Positions 59,152-64,000 of a DNA stretch of 64,000 nucleotides are shown piece after piece. The translations under genes and the position numbers were made by a program. Origin of the DNA: Bemisia tabaci (Eukaryota; Arthropoda; Insecta; Hemiptera; Aleyrodidae); assembly GCF_918797505.1 (NCBI RefSeq), contig NC_092797.1, forward strand, positions 19,667,372 to 19,731,371. Direction: 5' to 3'. A model generated the notes under the pieces. It ran no database searches and was not told where the DNA came from. It saw only the letters and a list, made by a program, of their open reading frames with translations. How positions within the stretch are numbered: position 1 is the stretch's first letter; the number at the start of each line of letters is the position of its first letter.

Positions 59152-59600
59152 TGCTGCTCTCCTCGATAACGCGGCAGTGCGGGGTCTCTATACCTTGTTT
59201 CTGAATTTTAGTGCAGGGAAAATAATTTTGCCCGAGTGAAAAAATCGTCATTGCAGTCATGGTGGCTCAACGGTTACCGCGTCAGCCTAACACCGTCGGC
59301 GGAGCTGTAGTTTAAACATGAATTAAGCCAGTAAATTAAGTCATGTTACATCGGCCAGTTGACGCGCTTTTTTCAGCCTAATCCGGAATATGGCTAGTTT
59401 TTTTTTTTTTTTTTTCAGGATTTGGTTTAAAATCAGGCACTCGATTCTGATTGGTCCAAATTCCGACGGTGATACAACAGTCGTCCATCCAAAAAATCAA
59501 CCGAATCCAGTCGCGAAAATTCGCCTTATGACAATTATTGATGAACAGCGCGTACATCAAAATCAACCGGTGATCCCAGCAACGACTTAATAGTTGCCTG
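59152..59600. other. No gene seen; possible tRNA-like relic
   Basis: At 59257-59320, GTGGCTCAACGGTTACCGCG resembles a Pol III A box, and TAGTTTAAAC about 40 bases later is a poor B box. A T-run lies at 59400-59415. Confidence 0.35.
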
Positions 59601-60300
59601 CGTCACATCGCGAACGCATAGTCTCATCAGACCTTGGTTTTCTTCGAGTTTGATCTCACTTCTGTCTCTCGTTGAACATGCCTCGAGCGAATCCACCGCT
59701 AACACAGTCGATCGATCTGAAATTCGCAAAACGAGCTCCGCTTTTGTTTGCTCGCACCGAACCGGACAGAAAAACCTCAAGCTGGACGCAGCGACGAAGA
59801 GAGGGAACCCATTAGCAGTTTGAGGAAGAGACATAACCCGCCGTCCATCCTCCGTCCGTCCAAGCGTCAGTGGTGGTTGGCATACCGCAACCTTCTGTGT
59901 GCCTTGCCGGCACAAGGCACACAGCACGCTCGGATGCTTGATTTATCCTTTTATCTGCGCCAAGTAATAAAAATATCGGTGACTCGGATAAGCTGACACG
60001 GGGAGAGCCGGTGTCGAAACTTAACCTATCATTACTTTCAGGCATAGACACCGGCTCGGCGGCGCGGTGGCTGGAGCCCCGGCCGACCGGCGACTCCGGC
60101 CACCGCCGCCGTCTTGCCGCTTCCCTCCGCGCAGGCCGCGCTTTCCCGCGTCGCGTCGGCGGCGGCCGAGTCGCGACCGTCGGTGCCGGCCCGGGAGATG
60201 GCCGTACACCGACTCGCGCTCGCACGCACGGGCAGGCGCAGGCACGGGCAGATGCAGTCACATCGTTGCCGATTGTTGGGTACTTAAACTTAAACCATTA
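59601..60300. other. GC-rich islet, possible first exon or promoter
   Basis: About 60010-60270 is strongly GC- and CpG-rich inside AT-rich DNA. Long frames are therefore open on both strands (149 codons minus, 98 and 124 codons plus), all R-, P-, A- and G-rich. ACTTTCAG at about 60035-60042 looks like a splice acceptor. The strand cannot be decided from sequence alone, and no domain is recognised. A 12-bp perfect stem with CCGGCA loop lies at 59895-59924. Confidence 0.3.
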
Positions 60301-60385
60301 CATCTGATGAGCTTGGAGTGGGTGATCGAAGATGGAAGCTCCAAGTTGTGTGATCCGAAGAGATGTTGCCGAGGGATAAAAAGTC

Positions 60386-60900
60386 GCCCCGATACAAGAG
60401 CTTTTTTTGTCAAGAATCTTGTGGATTTTATAGATTTCTAGCTAAACTTTACATTAATGATGATAAAAGCACAGATATATATTTTAGGGATGACTACTAT
60501 TTTCCCTGCAGTGTAAAGTTACCGTCGGAAGCCAACACTAAGTTGCCCCGGAGAAAGAGCCCATTTGTCCCTTTTGTCTCTTTTCCAGAATCCAGTGGAT
60601 CTTACCGATTTGTGGCTAAAATGTAACCTAATGATGATAAAAATATAGATAGATTTTTAAGATCACTAGGAACTATCTTCCCTTTAGTGAAAAAGTTACG
60701 TTCGGAAGTCAACCCTTAGTTGCCCCGAAAAAGAGCTTTTTTTGTCTGATGTCGAGAATCCAGTGGATTTTAGGGATTTGTGGCTAAAATTTAACCCGAT
60801 GATGATAAAAGCACAGATTTATTTTAGAGATCACTACTATCTTCCCTGTGGTGTAAAAGCCACTTTCGGATATCAACGCTCAGATAAGCCCAATAATGAT
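60386..60900. repeat. Tandem array, 160-177-bp unit, 3 copies
   Basis: GCCCCG with AAAGAGCTTTTTTTGTC-type sequence recurs at 60386, 60545 and 60722. In order each unit has CAGTGGAT (or CTTGTGGAT), GATTTGTGGCTAAA, ATGATGATAAAA, TCTTCCCT and CGGAAG with AACACTAAGTTG-type sequence. Copies have diverged. No continuous frame runs across them. Confidence 0.82.
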
Positions 60901-61550
60901 CGATGTCCAAAGATTTGAGGTCATCTAGCCACCCTAACCCAATTTGCAGCACCAGACATTAATCTCGACTGACTTCTTCATCTACCATCCAGTTTTTTTT
61001 TTAAATATTTTCATTTTTCACTGTGTTTTCATCCTCACTGATTCACGCATTGGCTGTACTTGGCTTCAAGTTTAATCGTCGAAGCAAAGCAAGCTTCAAA
61101 ACGAGGCAACCATGGATCAAAACGGCGGCTCCTTACGTCTGGATCCCAGTCGTCAGGCCGGATACCCCGATCCCGTCCGTCACCCCACCCCCACCCCACC
61201 CGTTGCTTGTCGCAAATCGTTCGCCTTTTCGTCCGGACTCCCTCGGAAAATAAATTCGCAAACTATCTGGGAATGATCAATTTAATTACCATGCCCAAAC
61301 GCCCGCACTCGACATCAGCTATGAGCTTTACTCGCTTACTGTCCCTGTTCGAACGGAGGCTTACCGGCTCTCGCTCTTCAATTTTTCTTTTTCGTCCTTC
61401 CTCCGAGGCCCTGTTTTCCGCGGCAGACTCACTCCCCGAGACAAGAGAAGTTAATTATGCCAGTCTGGGAGACGGCTTTGAGGGGACCGAACTGAACTGG
61501 TCATAGTCGTCTCAACATTCGATAAATCTAATTGCAATATTTAGCCCTCG
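60901..61550. other. No recognised gene
   Basis: The 148-codon plus-strand frame at 61060-61506 is serine-, proline- and arginine-rich and unrecognised. A frame of this length is expected about once by chance in a window like this. Confidence 0.4.
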
Positions 61551-62038
61551 TACAGTGGATCGAGTCAATTGGAAAGGTCGGACAAAATTTGGAAACTTTA
61601 AAAGCTTAAGACTCCGTTTATACAAAATTTCAAGGTTCTAAAAGTGGTTCCATTTGTTTCCTCGTGAAATTTTCTTCTGGAGCACCCCTTGAAACTCAAA
61701 ATGTGACGAAATAAGCATCAAAATTTGGACCGCGTTAAACAGAAAAGAACCAAGCCACATCAGCTATTGCCAAATTTAATTGGGCAATCTAATTTTTACA
61801 TGAAAACGGTTGTGCGGATTTTTGTGTAAATTTCAGTGAACATTTTCCATGGTACGAAGCAAATTCCTTGAAATTTTCAAAGAAATCCGAACAAACGTTC
61901 TCTCGTAAAAAAATTAATCGCCCAGTTAAACTTGGCAATAGCCGATGTGGCTTGGCTCCGTTCTGTTAAACTCGGTCCATTTGTAGTTTTAGCAAAAAAT
62001 TGTATGTCCGACCTCTCTATTTGACTCGATCCACTGTG
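61551..62038. mobile_element. MITE family B, copy B3, interrupted by A3
   Basis: TACAGTGGATCGAGTCAATT at the left mirrors TTGACTCGATCCACTGTG at the right, and AGGTCGGACA mirrors TGTCCGACCT. The interior block AAATGTGACGAAATAA is shared with B1. Without the nested A3 the element is about 236 bp, like B1 (233 bp). Confidence 0.85.
61727..61978. mobile_element. MITE family A, copy A3, nested in B3 (252 bp)
   Basis: GGACCGCGTTAAACAGAAAA at the left mirrors TTCTGTTAAACTCGGTCC at the right. The arms continue through CCAAGCCACATCAGC and GATGTGGCTTGG. ttt on both sides resembles the flanks of A1, so a 3-bp target duplication is likely. Confidence 0.88.
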
Positions 62039-62627
62039 CCTCGCTTGAGATGGAAATCATCGAGGAGGGTATCGACGTTCTCCGTTGTGGAAGTGTGATG
62101 TGCTTACAGACATGGAGCCATCTCCACGTAGCCGCGTGAAACAAGAACTACGTATCTCCAATTTAATTCCAATGTAAATGCACGGTTATTACTTAGCACG
62201 ATCCCTAGTAGCATGATTCACTTTCCCCTTCCTAACAAACGTATAAGGAATTAATACCGGTTATATAATCACCATTTTAACTAAAGTTTATATATCGTGT
62301 ATATAAGTTTTATATAAAATGCCCATGAAGATAAATATTCATATTTTCAGAAGATAACGTTTATATAAAATTTATATAATTGAGGAAGGGTTTTTATAAA
62401 TTTTCTTTATACGCATAGTATCCTTTTGCTTAATTTGCTTATTATAACTGTTATATAAATGACCTGAATGACTTTAACGTAAACCTATCTCATTTTCATG
62501 AATGATGATGATGATCTCATTTCAATGAACACCCTCGACTCTCAGACTGCGTGGGATAGGTATTATTAGAGGTACTAATGGCTCCGAGACGAGTTAAAAG
62601 GGGATATCTCGGCACACAATCCGAGGA

Positions 62628-62671
62628 GCCCTGTTACCTCAGTTGGTAGCGTGTCTGGCTCATAACCCTGC
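62628..62671 (+). pseudogene. tRNA-like 5' half (Met-like)
   Basis: GCCCTGTTACCTCAGTTGG followed by TAGCG and a CTCATAA anticodon-loop-like stretch resembles the first half of a tRNA-Met. It ends in AT-rich sequence with no B box, so it is truncated or interrupted. Confidence 0.4.
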
Positions 62672-63084
62672 CCAGTTAGACAGCAATATTTTAAAAATAT
62701 TGAAATTTAATATATTTTTAAAATGTTTTTCATGTATTTTTAAAATATTTTCAAAAGTACTTTTGAAATACAATCAATGAATATTTTTAAAACATTTTAA
62801 AAATATATTAAAAATATAAAAAATTAAAATTTTTAAAATAATATTTTATAATATTTTTAAGTATATCATAATTATTTTTGTTAATATTTAAAAATATTAT
62901 TAAATATTATTTTAGAAATTTTGATTTTTTTTAAAATGTTTAAATTAATATTATAAAAATTTAAAAGAAAAAAGGAAATGATAATAATAATAAATAAATA
63001 ACATAAATACATCGACATAAATTCAAACTAGAAAAAGGCCCAAATAATTAAAACTGGAAAAAGACGCAATTATAAAGTTAAAAA

Positions 63085-63215
63085 ATAGAGAGAGAGAGAG
63101 AGTTAAAAAAATGAGAGTTAAAAAAAATAGAGAGAGTTAGAAAAAATGATAGTTAAAAATCATGATGGTTAAAAAAAAGAGAGAGCTAAAAAAATGAGAG
63201 AGAGTTAAAAAAAAT
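63085..63215. repeat. GAGAG / GTTAAAAAAATGA simple repeat
   Basis: Repeated units of gagagag, gttaaaaaaa and atgag with variation, no coding meaning. Confidence 0.75.
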
Positions 63216-63390
63216 GAAAATGAAAAAATTACATCATGAAATAAAAAACAATAAATAAATAAATAATAAATAATAAAGTCTGGTAAAATATCATAAGAAT
63301 CCGTCAATAAACAAACATATTACGGACTCAGAGGCCTGCGATAGTTAAGAGATTGAATTTCGGGGCCCATTCATATCAAGCCTGGCTGGT

Positions 63391-63461
63391 CTGGTGGTAA
63401 AGTACTTGACTTCGGATTGCAACTCCATCCCGAAGCGTGGGTTCTAATCCCGACTAGGACG
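63391..63461 (+). pseudogene. tRNA-like sequence, possible SINE head
   Basis: TGGTCTGGTGGTAAAG fits an A box and GGGTTCTAATCCCG fits a B box with a well-paired T arm (GGG/CCC around TTCTAAT), spaced as in a tRNA. The anticodon arm and acceptor do not pair well, so it is not a working tRNA. A tRNA-derived SINE head is the most likely reading. Confidence 0.5.
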
Positions 63462-63774
63462 GCGCGGATTTAAGGTAAGTTACAACTCTACGATGATCCA
63501 CCACCTGGTAGTAACGCATATGAAAACTTGCACACTTCATAACTAGAGTGCGCTACCAGCCAGGAAGAATAATGAAAATTCATTTTATACACTCTTTGAA
63601 TTTGGTTATATAACTTTTATACTAAGGGTTACATAATAAAATAAGTTTTTTAGTAAACTTTTAACTAAAAAACTTTACATCCATTACATAAACTATGAAT
63701 ATTCTTTAGCTTGTGGTTATTTACGGTTTATCCTTTTAAAAACAAATTTTTTATATAACTCTGCTACTAGGGAT

Positions 63775-64000
63775 GGTGAGAGCCGGTAACCCAGACAATT
63801 AGTTTGATCGTCGTCTGTGCGGTCAGAACAATAAGCAGGAGAGCCAACGCTGGGGGGATGGCGCCATCCTTAAGTCCAACAATTATACAATGATGACCAT
63901 CGACGATTAGTCTGATCATCGTCTATTGTTGGACGATTGACCGCGACAGGGTACAACATTATGTTAATGTCAGTTGATATCAATTAAAGTGAGGATTATA
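63775..64000. other. No gene seen
   Basis: A motif of the form ATTAGTNTGATCNTCGTCT occurs twice (about 63800 and 63907), and GATGGCGCCATC forms a small palindrome near 63858. Confidence 0.5.

Larger units (their letters stand above)
62201..63774. mobile_element. Element X (1.57 kb) with 13-bp inverted termini and tRNA-like content
   Basis: ATCCCTAGTAGCA at 62201-62213 is exactly mirrored by TGCTACTAGGGAT at 63762-63774. If the element starts at CCCTAG, the flanking at on both sides is a 2-bp target duplication. Both ends are rich in TTATATAA words. Inside are a tRNA-like 5' half (62628-62671), a very AT-rich palindromic stretch (about 62680-62960), a GAGAGAGTTAAAAAAATGA-type simple repeat (63085-63215) and a tRNA-like block with A and B boxes (63391-63461). 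No coding capacity. It may be a composite of several insertions. Confidence 0.65.

Noticed and set aside
59257..59320. tRNA gene
   Set aside because: The A box is plausible but the B box is poor and no cloverleaf can be folded. Recorded only as a possible relic.
59812..60261. 149-codon minus-strand frame, rich in R, A and P
   Set aside because: All frames are open because the stretch is GC-rich, residue composition is skewed, and no domain is recognisable. It is kept only as part of the GC-rich islet.
61060..61506. 148-codon plus-strand frame
   Set aside because: Length is within chance expectation for 64 kb in six frames, with low-complexity S/P/R content and no motif.
1..64000. CRISPR array, bacterial operons or phage-like genes
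   Set aside because: No regularly spaced short direct repeats with unique spacers, no dense coding, no ribosome-binding-site and start pairs. The tRNA and transposon content is eukaryotic.

Overview
The window is animal nuclear DNA, AT-rich and packed with short non-autonomous DNA transposons. I found no convincing protein-coding gene. The longest open frames are 148-149 codons, about what chance would give in 64 kb of this composition, and none has a protein signature I recognise. One intact RNA gene is present: a tRNA-Ser(UGA) with a class II tRNA layout and a Pol III T-run terminator, on the minus strand at 6777-6858. The density of small palindromic elements, a tandem TATCGATA (DRE-like) motif and the general composition suggest an arthropod. 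From an impression of the most frequent family (C) I suspect a hemipteran such as a whitefly, but this is unverified. The window is best read as an intergenic or long intronic stretch.

Layout. 1-7.2 kb: palindromic MITEs of families A, B and I, plus the tRNA-Ser gene. 7.6-8.6 kb: a 958-bp element (F1) with long terminal inverted repeats and a 76-bp inner palindrome. 9.9-15.8 kb: D1, C1-C3, a nested cluster (hAT-like O2 inside N1), element G with a 4-bp target duplication, and a ~185-bp tandem array. 17.2-18.4 kb: a foldback of family R around element H1, then a GC-rich inverted repeat and a 42-base A-run. 20.0-21.9 kb: three diverged long tandem units. 23.1-24.5 kb: a 550-bp inverted repeat with nearly identical arms. 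25.6-26.4 kb: a hAT-like element with an exact 8-bp target duplication. 27-50 kb: scattered MITEs (H2, C4-C7, E1, L, J1, K/J2) in otherwise featureless DNA. 51.8-52.3 kb: a degenerate repeat in which copies carry a similar open frame with a CPxC motif. 55.8-59.2 kb: M (8-bp target duplication), E2 and F2. 59.6-61.5 kb: a GC-rich islet and a ~160-177-bp tandem array. 61.5-63.8 kb: element A3 nested in B3, then a 1.57-kb element with 13-bp inverted termini that contains tRNA-like sequence.

No gene system, operon or pathway is visible. What works together here is transposition. At least ten families of short inverted-repeat elements lie in the window, several with clear target-site duplications of 2, 4 or 8 bp. 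None encodes a transposase in the window, so they would have been moved by enzymes encoded elsewhere.
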